Shown here piece after piece: positions 49,616-59,256 of a stretch of DNA of 64,000 nt. Within the stretch, counting starts at the first letter, position 1; every line of letters begins with the position of its first letter. Source of the DNA: Neomoorella carbonis (lineage in GTDB: Bacteria > Bacillota > DSM-521 > Neomoorellales > Neomoorellaceae); the NCBI RefSeq assembly GCF_045278715.1, contig NZ_CP136420.1, positions 806,001-870,000 on the forward strand, given 5' to 3'. The position numbers and the translations under genes were made by a program. A model generated the notes under the pieces. The model ran no database searches, was not told where the DNA came from, and worked only from the letters and a program-made list of their open reading frames with translations.

Positions 49616-50564
49616 GGCGTTAAAAGCCCTGGGCCTGGCGGCGGCGATTACCATTATCCTGGGTCCGCCGGTGATTGCTATCTTAAGGCGTTTGAAGGCG
49701 GGGCAGACAGTCCGCGATGACGGCCCCCGCCGCCACCTGGCCAAAACCGGCACCCCGACCATGGGCGGCATCTTATTCTTATTCGGCTTGACTGCCGCTT
49801 CCCTGGCAATGGCCCCGGTTTCACCGTTAATGTTATCGGCCCTCATCCTGACCTGGGGTTATGCCTTGATTGGCCTTGCCGACGATGGCTTGAAGGTAGT
49901 CTTTCACCGCCCTTTAGGCCTTTATGCCCGCCAGAAGCTGGGCGGCCAGGTGCTCCTGGGCCTGGTGGCCGGTGTGGTGGCCATGCTCTGGCTGGGCCGG
50001 GGCAGCGCCCTCCAGGTACCATTAACCGGCTTAACCCTGGACCTGGGCTGGTCTTACCCGCTGCTGGCGGCCCTGCTCCTGGTGGCTACAACTAACGCCG
50101 TAAACCTGACGGATGGGCTGGACGGCCTGGCGGCCGGCATTACCCTTTGGGTGGCCCTGGCTTACGGCCTCATTGCCGTGGCTGCCGGGCAGCGGGAGAT
50201 GGCAATATTTGCTGCCGCCCTGGCGGGAGGATGTCTGGGTTTTTTAGCGTATAATTTTCATCCAGCGAAAGTTTTTATGGGTGATACCGGTTCCCTGGCC
50301 CTGGGGGCGGCCATCGGTTTTCTGGCCATCATGACCCGGACGGAATTGGTACTGCCAGTCCTGGGCGGGGTTTACGTTATCGAAGCCCTTTCGGTGATCC
50401 TGCAGGTAGCGTCCTTTCGTCTTACCGGCCGGCGCCTCTTTCGCATGAGCCCCCTGCACCATCACTTTGAACTGATGGGCTGGCCGGAAACTAGAGTAGT
50501 GCTTTTCTTCTGGTTCCTGGCCATAGTTTTGGTTGCTGCCGGTCTTTATGTTTTAACTATTTAA
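49608..50564 (+). CDS. mraY: Phospho-MurNAc-pentapeptide transferase MraY
   Basis: 318 residues, about ten membrane helices. Conserved loops: TPTMGGILFLFG, NAVNLTDGLDGLAAG, KVFMGDTGSLALGAAIG and MSPLHHHFELMGW. It makes lipid I from UDP-MurNAc-pentapeptide and undecaprenyl phosphate. ATG at 49608 overlaps the murF stop and follows GGGAGGG; GTG at 49599 is also open. Confidence 0.95.
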   Translation: MPEALKALGLAAAITIILGPPVIAILRRLKAGQTVRDDGPRRHLAKTGTPTMGGILFLFGLTAASLAMAPVSPLMLSALILTWGYALIGLADDGLKVVFHRPLGLYARQKLGGQVLLGLVAGVVAMLWLGRGSALQVPLTGLTLDLGWSYPLLAALLLVATTNAVNLTDGLDGLAAGITLWVALAYGLIAVAAGQREMAIFAAALAGGCLGFLAYNFHPAKVFMGDTGSLALGAAIGFLAIMTRTELVLPVLGGVYVIEALSVILQVASFRLTGRRLFRMSPLHHHFELMGWPETRVVLFFWFLAIVLVAAGLYVLTI

Positions 50565-50589
50565 AAGTGGACAGGAAGAAGGTAGAAAA

Positions 50590-51996
50590 ATGTCCTGGCA
50601 GGGCAAGAAAGTACTGGTAGCAGGCCTGGGTAAAAGCGGCCGGGCGGCAGCAGCCGAATTGGCCCGCCTGGGCGCCAGGGTTACGGCCTGCGATCAAAAA
50701 TTATTAGAAGGAGAAGAAATCGAGGCTTTAAGCCGGGCCGGGGTCGAGCTTATCTTAGGCCGCTACCCGGAGGTAGCCTTGCTGCAACCCCAGCTGGTGG
50801 TAACCAGTCCCGGGGTACCTTCCTGGGAACCGCCCCTGGCCGGGGCGCGGCAGCTGGGGATTCCCATCTGGAGCGAACTGGAGCTCGCCTACCGTCTCCT
50901 GCCGCCGGGGGTAAAGATAGCTGCCGTTACCGGAACCAACGGCAAGACAACTACCACCGCCCTGTGCGGTCAGATCCTTCGGGATGCCGGTCTCCCGGTG
51001 GCAGTGGGGGGCAACATCGGCATTCCCCTGGTAAAGGAAATAAGGGATATAGTCCCGGGAGGCTACGTCGTTTGCGAGGTCAGCAGCTTCCAGCTGGAGG
51101 CCGTAGCCTCTTTCCGCCCGCGGGTCGCGGTGATTTTGAATATTACCCCGGATCACCTGGACCGCCATGGCAATCTGGCCAGCTACATAGCCGCCAAAGC
51201 TCGCCTTATATCCTTCCAGGAAACGGGAGATTTTGCCGTTTTAAATTACGATGATCCCTTAACCCGCGATCTGGCTGATAAGACAAAAGCCCGGGTATTA
51301 TTTTTCAGCCGCCGGCAGCAGCCGGAGCCGGGCGCCTTTCTTAAAGACGATGTAATTTACGCCAACCTTGGGGACGGGGAAATCAGGTTATGCCACCGGG
51401 CAGAGCTTTCTTTAAAAGGCGACCATAACCTCGAAAACTGCCTGGCAGCTTCCCTGGTTGCCCTGGCTCTGGGGGTAAAGCCCCAACAGTTAGTGTCCAC
51501 GCTAAAAACCTTCCCCGGGGTTCCCCACCGCCTGGAACGGGTAGCCGAAGTGGACGGTGTCCTCTATATTAATGACTCTAAAGGGACGAACCCCGAGGCG
51601 ACCATGAAGGCTATTGAGGCCTATCCCAACCCCCTGGTCCTTATTGCCGGGGGGAGGAATAAAGGCAGTGACTTTACCCTGCTGGCTCAGAAAATGGCCG
51701 GCCGGGTCAAGTACCTGGTCCTGGTGGGCGAAGCGGCTCCGGACCTGGAGCAGGCTGCCAGGAGGGCGGGGATTGAGCATATCTACCGGGCCTCTGATTT
51801 TAAAGATGCCGTTCTGGAGGCAGCCCGGCAGGCCTCCCCGGGGGACATCGTCATGCTTTCGCCGGCCTGCGCCAGCTGGGATATGTTTAAAAACTACGAA
51901 GAACGGGGCGACCTGTTCAAAAGTATAGTACGTGAACTGGCGGAAAACAGCGATGGAGGAGGTAACCATCATGCGCCGCAGGGCGGGGCCCGTTGA
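50590..51996 (+). CDS. murD: UDP-MurNAc-L-alanine:D-glutamate ligase MurD
   Basis: 468 residues. N-terminal Rossmann part VLVAGLGKSGRAAAAELARL, ATP motif AVTGTNGKTTTTALCGQ, and C-terminal INDSKGTNPEATMKAIEAYP and GGRNKGSDF. It adds D-Glu to UDP-MurNAc-L-Ala. AAGAAGG precedes the ATG. The last 26 bp overlap the preferred ftsW start. Confidence 0.95.
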   Translation: MSWQGKKVLVAGLGKSGRAAAAELARLGARVTACDQKLLEGEEIEALSRAGVELILGRYPEVALLQPQLVVTSPGVPSWEPPLAGARQLGIPIWSELELAYRLLPPGVKIAAVTGTNGKTTTTALCGQILRDAGLPVAVGGNIGIPLVKEIRDIVPGGYVVCEVSSFQLEAVASFRPRVAVILNITPDHLDRHGNLASYIAAKARLISFQETGDFAVLNYDDPLTRDLADKTKARVLFFSRRQQPEPGAFLKDDVIYANLGDGEIRLCHRAELSLKGDHNLENCLAASLVALALGVKPQQLVSTLKTFPGVPHRLERVAEVDGVLYINDSKGTNPEATMKAIEAYPNPLVLIAGGRNKGSDFTLLAQKMAGRVKYLVLVGEAAPDLEQAARRAGIEHIYRASDFKDAVLEAARQASPGDIVMLSPACASWDMFKNYEERGDLFKSIVRELAENSDGGGNHHAPQGGAR

Positions 51997-53065
51997 TTTC
52001 TGGCTCTTACTGCCATGTTTGCTCCTGCTCGGGATAGGGATTATCATGGTCTTTAGCGCCAGCGCCCTTACTTCCTCCTACAACTACGGCGATCCCTACT
52101 ACTTTTTAAAACGCCAGCTGGCCTGGGCGGCCATCGGCCTGAGCGGGCTTTTTTTTACCATGCAGTTTGATTATATCCATTTGCGCCGCCTGGCAGCTCC
52201 TTTCCTGGGGCTGGCCATTCTCCTCCTGGTGCTGGTCTTGATTATCGGCACCGCGTCCCGGGGTTCGGCCCGCTGGCTGGGGGTGGGCTCTTTAAGTTTC
52301 CAGCCTTCGGAAACCATTAAACTGGCCATGGTAATCTTCCTGGCCACCAGCCTCGCCCAAAACCGCCAGCGCCTCCATTCCCTGGTGCAGGGGATAGGGC
52401 CTTATCTTGCCCTGATGGCTCTGGTGTGTCTCCTTATCCTGGCCCAGCCCGACCTTGGCACGGCTGTGGCCGTGGCCGGGACCACTTACCTCATGCTCAC
52501 GGTAGCGGGGGCGGATAAACGTTACCTGGCCCTGCTGGCTATCCTGGGGGTGGCGGCGGTGGCCCTGGCCATTATCATTGCCCCCTACCGTATGGCCCGC
52601 TTTACCGCCTTTCTAAACCCCTGGGCTGACCCCCGCGGGAAAGGCTGGCAGACGATCCAGTCCCTGCTGGCCATTGGCTCCGGCGGCCTCTTTGGTACCG
52701 GACTGGGTCAGGGACGGCAGAAGCTCTACTACCTTCCGGAAAACCACACGGACTTTATCTTCGCCATTTTAAGCGAAGAGCTGGGGTTTATCGGCGCCGC
52801 CCTGGTGGTAATCCTCTTTTTAATCCTGGTCTGGCGGGGGTTCCATACGGCTTTTAAAGCTCCCGACGCCTTTGGCAGCCTCCTGGCCGCCGGCCTGACC
52901 ATAATGCTGGCCCTCCAGGCCCTGATCAATATGGGGGTGGTCACCGGGATGCTGCCGGTGACGGGCATCACCCTGCCCCTGGTGAGCTACGGCGGTTCTT
53001 CCCTGATATTTTCCTTGCTGGGTGTCGGTATTTTGCTCAATATATCCCGCTATGCCCGGCGCTGA
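51971..53065 (+). CDS. ftsW: Septal peptidoglycan polymerase FtsW (SEDS family)
   Basis: About 364 residues, ten membrane helices, with SEDS motifs: LGIGIIMVFSASA early, GSARWLGVGSLSFQPSE (periplasmic loop), LAQPDLGTA and PLVSYGGSSLIFSL near the end. It is a peptidoglycan glycosyltransferase acting with the class B PBP. ATG at 51971 follows GGAGGAGG (51955-51962); the frame is open back to 51932 within murD. Confidence 0.93.
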   Translation: MRRRAGPVDFWLLLPCLLLLGIGIIMVFSASALTSSYNYGDPYYFLKRQLAWAAIGLSGLFFTMQFDYIHLRRLAAPFLGLAILLLVLVLIIGTASRGSARWLGVGSLSFQPSETIKLAMVIFLATSLAQNRQRLHSLVQGIGPYLALMALVCLLILAQPDLGTAVAVAGTTYLMLTVAGADKRYLALLAILGVAAVALAIIIAPYRMARFTAFLNPWADPRGKGWQTIQSLLAIGSGGLFGTGLGQGRQKLYYLPENHTDFIFAILSEELGFIGAALVVILFLILVWRGFHTAFKAPDAFGSLLAAGLTIMLALQALINMGVVTGMLPVTGITLPLVSYGGSSLIFSLLGVGILLNISRYARR

Positions 53066-53100
53066 CGCGGAGCCGGTGCTGGTTTAGAGGTGAACTGGCC

Positions 53101-54222
53101 TTGCGAATTATTATTACCGGCGGGGGGACCGGCGGTCATGTCTACCCGGCCCTGGCCATTGCCCGGGGCCTGCAGCAGGCCCGGCCGGAAATAGAATTAT
53201 TGTATATCGGTACAGCCAGGGGGCTGGAAGCCGATGTCGTCCCCCGGGCCGGCCTTCCTTTTGCAACCATTACCGTCCAGGGGCTGGAGCGGCGCCGGAT
53301 CTGGAAAAACATCTTCGCCCTGGCGAAAATAGCCCGGGGCCTGGGAGAAGCCTGGATCCAGGTGCGGCGCTTCCGCCCCGATCTGGTTGTAGGTACCGGC
53401 GGCTATGTCAGCGGCCCGGTGTGCCTGGCCGCGGCCCTGCTGGGCATACCGGTAATTCTCCATGAACAGAACGCCTTTCCCGGCCTCACCAACCGCCTGC
53501 TGGCCAACATGGCCCGGGCCGTTTGCCTGACCTTCCCTGAAGCGGCCGGCCGCTTCCCCCGCCGTGCCCGCCTGGTAACAACCGGCCTGCCGGTGCGGCC
53601 GGAAATTCTCCGGGCCGACCGCGGCGTTAGCCGCCGGCAGCTGGGCCTCCGGGAAAACCAGTTATTCTTAGTGGTTGTCGGCGGCAGCCAGGGGGCCCGC
53701 AGCCTCAATCAGGCCATGTTGCCGGTACTGAAAGAACTGGCCGGGCGGCCTGATGTGAGTATACTCCAGGTAACAGGGCGCCGTGACTACGAAGGTTACC
53801 TGCAGCAGGTGCGGGAATGGGGAATAGACCTGGACAAATATGGTAATATTACCATCAAGCCTTATGTTTATGATCTGGAACATGCCCTGGCTGCAGCCGA
53901 CCTGGTAATTGGACGGGCAGGGGCTTCTTTTTTGGCGGAAATACTGGCCAGGGGCTTACCTTCAATCCTGATTCCTTACCCTCATGCTGCCGCCAATCAC
54001 CAGGAGTATAACGCCCGGGCTGTAGCCAGGAAAGGGGCGGCCGTCCTCATCCTGGACCGGGAACTGAAAGGCGGACGTCTCTACCAGATTGTCAGCCATC
54101 TCCTGGCCGATCGCGGGCGCCTGCAGGCCATGGCAGCAACAGCGAAGAGATTGGGCCGGCCCGGGGCCCTGGAGGCCATATTAGAAGTAATCTTAGCCGA
54201 GATGGAAAGGTTGAAACGTTAA
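53101..54222 (+). CDS. murG: UDP-GlcNAc:lipid I GlcNAc transferase MurG
   Basis: 373 residues. The N-terminal GGGTGGHVYPALAIARGL, the central GTGGYVSGPVCLAAALLG and HEQNAFPGLTNR, and the donor site region GRAGASFLAEILARGLPSIL identify MurG. It makes lipid II. TTG at 53101 follows GAGGTGAACTGG. A 148-bp gap (54223-54370) without an evident gene precedes murC. Confidence 0.95.
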   Translation: MRIIITGGGTGGHVYPALAIARGLQQARPEIELLYIGTARGLEADVVPRAGLPFATITVQGLERRRIWKNIFALAKIARGLGEAWIQVRRFRPDLVVGTGGYVSGPVCLAAALLGIPVILHEQNAFPGLTNRLLANMARAVCLTFPEAAGRFPRRARLVTTGLPVRPEILRADRGVSRRQLGLRENQLFLVVVGGSQGARSLNQAMLPVLKELAGRPDVSILQVTGRRDYEGYLQQVREWGIDLDKYGNITIKPYVYDLEHALAAADLVIGRAGASFLAEILARGLPSILIPYPHAAANHQEYNARAVARKGAAVLILDRELKGGRLYQIVSHLLADRGRLQAMAATAKRLGRPGALEAILEVILAEMERLKR

Positions 54223-54370
54223 TTCTAACGCAGGACAAGCCTATTTCCCGCCCGGGCGGCTGTCCTCCCATACCGGGAAACGGCTGCCCTCTTTCCAGGC
54301 ACCTGTTATGCAGGCCGTGCATATGATGCTGATGTAGCAGCCAGGGCGGTAACAGCTTCGCGGGAAGGAG

Positions 54371-55777
54371 ATGAAAGATTTGGAAGCAAGGGGGTGGACC
54401 CACTTCGTCGGCATTGGCGGGGTGGGTATGAGCGGTCTGGCCCAGCTGTTGCTGGGCCAGGGTTACCGGGTATCAGGCTCGGACCCCAAAGAAAATAATT
54501 TTACCCGGCAATTGGCCGAACAGGGTGCTGTAATCTACCATCGTCATGAAGCAGGGAATATAGCTCCGGCTGTGCAGGAGGTTGTTATCTCCTCGGCAGT
54601 ACCGCCCGACAATCCTGAAGTTATTGCCGCCCGCAACCGGGGTTTACCCGTTATCAAGCGCGGGGAACTGCTGGCGCGGTTGTTTAACGCCCGGCGAGGT
54701 ATTGCTGTAGCCGGCGCCCACGGCAAAACCACCACCTCCGCAATGGTAGCCCTGACCCTGAAGGAAGCCGGCCTGGACCCGGCAGCCGTTATTGGCGGTT
54801 ATGTCCGCGAGTTTGACGGTAATACCCTGCCGGGGAGGGGGCCTTATTTCGTGGCCGAGGCCGATGAAAGCGACGGTTCGTTTTTATGGTTAAAGCCGGA
54901 AATCGCCGTGGTAACCAATATCGAGAGCGATCACCTGGATCACTACGGCAGCCTGGAAAGAATCGTCGCCGCCTTCGCCGCATTTTTGGACCAGATCCGT
55001 CCGGACGGCAGGGCCGTTTTGTGTACCGAAGATCCCCGGGTGGCGATGCTTGCCAGGGAGTGCAGGCGGGCGGTAATTACTTACGGCTTTAACGGCGAGG
55101 CCGATTTCCGGGCCGGCAAGGTAACCTTACAGGGTCTTGGGGGATGTGCTGCCATATATTACCGTGACCGTTACCTGGGAGAGCTCGTTTTGCAGGTACC
55201 GGGGCGTCATAATATTTTGAATGCCCTGGGTGCCATTGCCGTAGCCTACCAGCTGGAGATACCCTTTCCGGTCGTTGCCCGGGCCCTGGAGGCTTTTCGT
55301 GGTGCCGGCCGCCGCTTTGAGGTCCTCTGGGATGATGGCGCTATCCGGGTGGTTGATGACTATGCCCACCACCCGACGGAAGTTGAGGCTACCCTGGCGG
55401 CGGCCGGCCAGGTGGGAGCGCGGCGGGTGATAGCCGTCTTCCAGCCCCACCGTTATACCCGGACCTACCACCTCTACCGGGAATTTGGGCGGGCCTTTAA
55501 CCGGGCTGATATTGTCATTATCAATGACATATATGCAGCCGGGGAAAAGCCCCTGGACGGGGTAACTTCCCGGCTTATCCTGGACGAAATCAAAAGAAAC
55601 GGCCACCCGCAGGTTTATTACCTGCCCACCCTGGAAGAAACCATGGCTTTTCTAAAAGAATCCTGTACTGCCGGGGACTTGATTTTAACCATGGGCGCCG
55701 GGGATGTGTGGCAGGTAGGGGTTCAGCTGGCCCGCTTTCTGGCTGCCAAACAGGCTTTTTGCGAGGTGGGCGCTTGA
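54371..55777 (+). CDS. murC: UDP-MurNAc:L-alanine ligase MurC
   Basis: 468 residues. N-terminal GIGGVGMSGLAQLLLGQGYR, ATP motif VAGAHGKTTTSAMVAL, AEADESDGSFLWLKPE, and VDDYAHHPTEVEATLAAA in the C-terminal domain. It starts stem-peptide synthesis. GGGAAGGAG precedes the ATG. murB starts 3 bp after the stop. Confidence 0.95.
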   Translation: MKDLEARGWTHFVGIGGVGMSGLAQLLLGQGYRVSGSDPKENNFTRQLAEQGAVIYHRHEAGNIAPAVQEVVISSAVPPDNPEVIAARNRGLPVIKRGELLARLFNARRGIAVAGAHGKTTTSAMVALTLKEAGLDPAAVIGGYVREFDGNTLPGRGPYFVAEADESDGSFLWLKPEIAVVTNIESDHLDHYGSLERIVAAFAAFLDQIRPDGRAVLCTEDPRVAMLARECRRAVITYGFNGEADFRAGKVTLQGLGGCAAIYYRDRYLGELVLQVPGRHNILNALGAIAVAYQLEIPFPVVARALEAFRGAGRRFEVLWDDGAIRVVDDYAHHPTEVEATLAAAGQVGARRVIAVFQPHRYTRTYHLYREFGRAFNRADIVIINDIYAAGEKPLDGVTSRLILDEIKRNGHPQVYYLPTLEETMAFLKESCTAGDLILTMGAGDVWQVGVQLARFLAAKQAFCEVGA

Positions 55778-55779
55778 GC

Positions 55780-56688
55780 ATGCATCTAGCGTCCCTGGCG
55801 CGAGAACTACAGCAGGGTTTACAGGGAGAAGTGTTGATCAACGAACCCCTGGCCCGCCACACGACCTGGCGTATAGGCGGGCCGGCCGATCTGCTCGCCC
55901 GGCCCGCAACCGGAGAGGAATTTGATTTCTGCCTGGATTTTGCGCGGCAAAAGGGTTTACCCCTGCATATTATGGGTAACGGCTCCAATCTTTTAGTGCG
56001 GGACGGTGGTGTCCGCGGCCTGGTAGTCCAGACCAGGGCCTGGCGCCAGGTTGTGGTCCGGGAACAGGGTATAAAGGCCTGCGCCGGCGCCCTCATTGCC
56101 CGGGTGCTGGCAATCGCCGTCCGGCATGGCCTGGGGGGTCTGGAGTTTGCCGCCGGCATTCCGGCCACCATAGGCGGGGCCGTGGTTATGAATGCCGGTA
56201 CTCCGGAGGGCTGCCTGGGAGATATTGTCCGCGGGGTGGAGATAGTTGCCCCTGACGGCAGCCGGCGTTACCTGGAGGGCCAGGATATAACCTTTAGCTA
56301 TCGTTCCACTTCCTTACGCCGGATGGGGACGGTTGTTGCTGTCGATTTAGCAATGACTGCCCGGGATCCCCGGCTTATCCAGGAAAGGGTGCAGGCAAAT
56401 CTTGAGCGTCGGCGGGCCAGGCAGCCCCTGGAATGGCCCAATGCCGGCAGCGTCTTTAAAAACCCGCCGGGCTATTATGCGGGTCAGCTCATTGAAGAGG
56501 TGGGGGCCAAGGGGTGGCGGGCCGGCCAGGCGCAGGTGTCAACCAAACACGCTAACTTTATTATTAATCTGGGCCGGGCTACGGCTGCCGATGTCCTGGA
56601 ACTCATAGCCAGGATCCAGGAGGCTGTAGCCGGTTCCTTCGGGATTAACCTGGAACTGGAAGTGGAAGTTTGGGGTGAAGGCCTGTAG
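55780..56688 (+). CDS. murB: UDP-N-acetylenolpyruvoylglucosamine reductase MurB
   Basis: 302 residues. FAD-binding motifs MGNGSNLLVRDGGVRGLV and GGLEFAAGIPATIGGAVVMN, and the catalytic NAGSVFKNPPGYYAGQLIEE (Ser proton donor). It reduces the MurA product to UDP-MurNAc. ATG at 55780 follows GAGGTGGG inside the murC end; the longer frame from 55708 lies within murC. It precedes murA. Confidence 0.95.
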   Translation: MHLASLARELQQGLQGEVLINEPLARHTTWRIGGPADLLARPATGEEFDFCLDFARQKGLPLHIMGNGSNLLVRDGGVRGLVVQTRAWRQVVVREQGIKACAGALIARVLAIAVRHGLGGLEFAAGIPATIGGAVVMNAGTPEGCLGDIVRGVEIVAPDGSRRYLEGQDITFSYRSTSLRRMGTVVAVDLAMTARDPRLIQERVQANLERRRARQPLEWPNAGSVFKNPPGYYAGQLIEEVGAKGWRAGQAQVSTKHANFIINLGRATAADVLELIARIQEAVAGSFGINLELEVEVWGEGL

Positions 56689-56705
56689 CTAGGGGAGGGA
56701 TAGCC

Positions 56706-57971
56706 TTGGAGGAGTGTCTGGTTATCAATGGGGGGCGGCGCCTGGAAGGGACGGTGACCGTCAAAGGAGCCAAGAACGCAGCCCTCCCTATCATGGCGGC
56801 CATGCTCCTGGCGACAGGAGAGTGCACTTTACGGCGCGTACCAAACCTCCAGGATGTTGCCGTGATGGCGGCCGTCATTCGCTCCCTGGGGCTAAAGATA
56901 GAACGGAGCAATACAGCCCTATATGTGAGCCCGGCAACGGTAACCTCGCCCGAAGTACCGGCAGAATTGATGCGGCAACTCAGGGCTTCCAACCTGGTTA
57001 TGGGACCCCTCCTGGGGCGTTACCGCTACTTCCGGGTTCCCTATCCTGGCGGCTGTGCCATCGGCTCCCGGCCCATGGACCTGCACCTGAAAGGTTTCAG
57101 GGCCATGGGCGCTGAAATAACGGAAAGCCAGGGCTACATCGAAGCCAGGACGACCGGCCTCCGGGGAACTTCCATCTACCTGGACTTTCCCAGCGTCGGG
57201 GCGACGGAAAACCTGATGATGGCCGCCGTCCTGGCCGAAGGGGTTACTATTCTCCACAATGCCGCCCGGGAACCGGAAATCGTTGACCTGCAGAATTTCT
57301 TAAATAGCCTGGGAGCCCGGATTCAAGGCGCCGGCCAGGATACCATCCGCATTGAAGGGGTTAAGGAACTTAAGCAGGCAGACTATGAGATTATTCCGGA
57401 TCGGATTGAAGCCGGCACCTTCCTGGCGGCGGCAGCTGGAACCGGCGGCGATATTTTGGTAAAAGATTGCCAGCCGGAACACCTTCTGGCCATCATGGCC
57501 AAGTTAACGGAGATGGGGGCGCAGATTACAGTCAAAAGGGACGGTATTCGCCTTCAAGGTCCGGCACGATTAAAGGCCGTCGACTGCAAGACTTTACCCT
57601 ACCCGGGTTTTCCCACCGATATGCAGCCCCAGCTCATGGCGTTAATGACGGTAGCCAGCGGGACCAGCGTCCTGGTGGAGAGCATTTTTGAAAATCGTTT
57701 CAAACATGCTGCTGAATTGCGGCGCCTGGGAGCCGATATTAAAATTGAGGGGCGGGTGGCGGTAATCAATGGCGTTCCCGGCTTAAGCGGCGGCCTGGTG
57801 GAAGCTTCCGACCTGCGGGCCGGGGCGGCCCTGGTAATTGCCGGCCTGATGGCCGAAGGGCAAACCCGGGTGGAAGGCGTTGCCCACCTGGACCGGGGCT
57901 ACGAACAGCTGGAAGTACGCTTAAGGAGTTTGGGGGCGGATATCCGGCGACAGAAAGCCGGTGCAAGGTAA
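56706..57971 (+). CDS. murA: UDP-GlcNAc 1-carboxyvinyltransferase MurA
   Basis: 421 residues of the EPSP synthase fold. The catalytic Cys (about residue 117) is in VPYPGGCAIGSRPMDLHL; KGAKNAALPIMAAMLLA and DIKIEGRVAVINGVPGLSG are further family blocks. The active-site Cys is the usual fosfomycin target. TTG at 56706 follows AGGGGAGGG. The gene ends the mur series and is followed by a promoter for ftsQ. Confidence 0.95.
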   Translation: MEECLVINGGRRLEGTVTVKGAKNAALPIMAAMLLATGECTLRRVPNLQDVAVMAAVIRSLGLKIERSNTALYVSPATVTSPEVPAELMRQLRASNLVMGPLLGRYRYFRVPYPGGCAIGSRPMDLHLKGFRAMGAEITESQGYIEARTTGLRGTSIYLDFPSVGATENLMMAAVLAEGVTILHNAAREPEIVDLQNFLNSLGARIQGAGQDTIRIEGVKELKQADYEIIPDRIEAGTFLAAAAGTGGDILVKDCQPEHLLAIMAKLTEMGAQITVKRDGIRLQGPARLKAVDCKTLPYPGFPTDMQPQLMALMTVASGTSVLVESIFENRFKHAAELRRLGADIKIEGRVAVINGVPGLSGGLVEASDLRAGAALVIAGLMAEGQTRVEGVAHLDRGYEQLEVRLRSLGADIRRQKAGAR

Positions 57972-57999
57972 GAAGTGAGCAGGAGTCTTACTTCTTACC
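57967..57999. terminator. Hairpin at the murA stop
   Basis: GGTAAGAAGT (57967-57976) and ACTTCTTACC (57990-57999), a perfect 10-bp stem that includes the murA stop codon. No T-run; partial termination or mRNA stabilisation is possible. Confidence 0.5.
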
Positions 58000-58009
58000 C
58001 TCCCTCTAG

Positions 58010-58037
58010 TGGACAGGCCTGCATTTTCTGGTATAAT
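58010..58037 (+). promoter_or_regulatory. Sigma-A promoter before ftsQ
   Basis: TGGACA (58010-58015), 16 bases, TATAAT (58032-58037) with an extended -10 (TGG before TATAAT). Transcription would start about 15 bp before the ftsQ ATG, giving ftsQ-sbp-ftsA-ftsZ an internal promoter. Confidence 0.75.
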
Positions 58038-58058
58038 GGCAGTAAATGAGGTGGGTAA

Positions 58059-58829
58059 ATGGTTATCCAGGCCCATTCACCCCGCGTTTACCGGCGGCGC
58101 CGGCAGCGGATGCGCCGATTATTGTTTTTTTTATTAACGGTAGCGGCCTTATTTTATTTTATCCATTCCGGTTTTTTCAGCCTGGAAAACATAGAGATTA
58201 CCGGAAACGATCATATTCCCAAGGTTGAACTGGAAAATTTAATGGGTGTGGCCAGGGGCGTTAATCTCTGGCAGGTGGACACTTCGGCGATAGCCAAACG
58301 CCTGGCCGCCCATCCCCTGGTAGCCAGGGCCAGGGTGAGCCGTCGCTGGCCGCGAACCCTGGCCGTCCAGATCGAGGAAAGGACGCCGGCGGCTATCCTG
58401 GTGCAGGATGGCAGCTTTTTACTCGTTGATGGCAGCGGTGTGGTCATGGAAAGAATACCGCACATTGGCCACCTGCAGCTGCCTCTAGTTTCCGGCCTGG
58501 GCAAGCTGGAGAATACCGGCCCCGGCAGGGTGATTAGCCACCCCGGCCTGCAGGCTGCCCTGGCAGTGATCCGGCAGGTGCCGCCTGACGATTTAAACCA
58601 GATTCGGGAGATAATAGCCTCTTCCCCTGATAACCTGCAGCTTATCTGGGCGGACAATATCCTGGTTAAGTTTGGCGACGGGCAACAGGTGGCGGAGAAG
58701 CTGGGCAGGCTCCATGAAGCCCTCCATGGTCTTGCCGGCAGACAAGCTATTAATTATATTGATGTTAGCTTTACGGGACCGCCGGTAGTAAAATTTAACC
58801 AGCCTGAAAAACAGGAGAAGAAGGGATGA
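58059..58829 (+). CDS. ftsQ: Cell division protein FtsQ (DivIB)
   Basis: 256 residues: basic N-terminus, one membrane helix (LLFFLLTVAALFYFIHSGFF), a POTRA domain (SLENIEITGNDHIPKVELEN ... HPLVARARVSRRWPRTLAVQ) and a beta domain. It links FtsL/DivIC to the divisome. ATG at 58059 follows GAGGTGGG. Confidence 0.92.
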   Translation: MVIQAHSPRVYRRRRQRMRRLLFFLLTVAALFYFIHSGFFSLENIEITGNDHIPKVELENLMGVARGVNLWQVDTSAIAKRLAAHPLVARARVSRRWPRTLAVQIEERTPAAILVQDGSFLLVDGSGVVMERIPHIGHLQLPLVSGLGKLENTGPGRVISHPGLQAALAVIRQVPPDDLNQIREIIASSPDNLQLIWADNILVKFGDGQQVAEKLGRLHEALHGLAGRQAINYIDVSFTGPPVVKFNQPEKQEKKG

Positions 58830-58835
58830 AGAAAG

Positions 58836-59165
58836 ATGTGGATACCCTTGATCGGCCTTATCTTTGGGGTATTGATTGGCCTCCTGCTACCCGTAAAGGT
58901 ACCGGTTGCTTACAGCAAGTATATGTCGGTGGCTGTCCTGGCAGCCCTGGATTCCGTTTTTGGGGGTCTCAGGGCCAGCATGGAGGAAAACTTTGATAAT
59001 GCCATCTTTCTCACGGGATTTTTTTCGAATACTTTACTGGCGGCCTTTTTAGCTTATATAGGTGATCAGCTGGGGGTTGAGCTGTATCTTGCCGCCGTTC
59101 TGGTCTTTGGTATGCGTTTATTCCAGAACCTGGCTATCATCCGGCGTCACCTGCTCAAAAAGTGA
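58836..59165 (+). CDS. sbp: Small basic protein Sbp (DUF1290)
   Basis: 109 residues, three hydrophobic segments, with the family stretch PVKVPVAYSKYMSVAVLAAL and DSVFGGLRASMEENFDNAIF. It is a conserved neighbour of ftsQ/ftsA in Firmicutes; its function is unknown. It starts 6 bp after ftsQ. Ribosome site weak. Confidence 0.85.
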   Translation: MWIPLIGLIFGVLIGLLLPVKVPVAYSKYMSVAVLAALDSVFGGLRASMEENFDNAIFLTGFFSNTLLAAFLAYIGDQLGVELYLAAVLVFGMRLFQNLAIIRRHLLKK

Positions 59166-59256
59166 GAAAATCTATTTGCAAAAAAAAGGGAAAGCGAAAG
59201 TTGTGTTGAATTCTCCTTCTAAATAGAAAGCCCGGGGAGCCTGGAGGTGCCAGAGT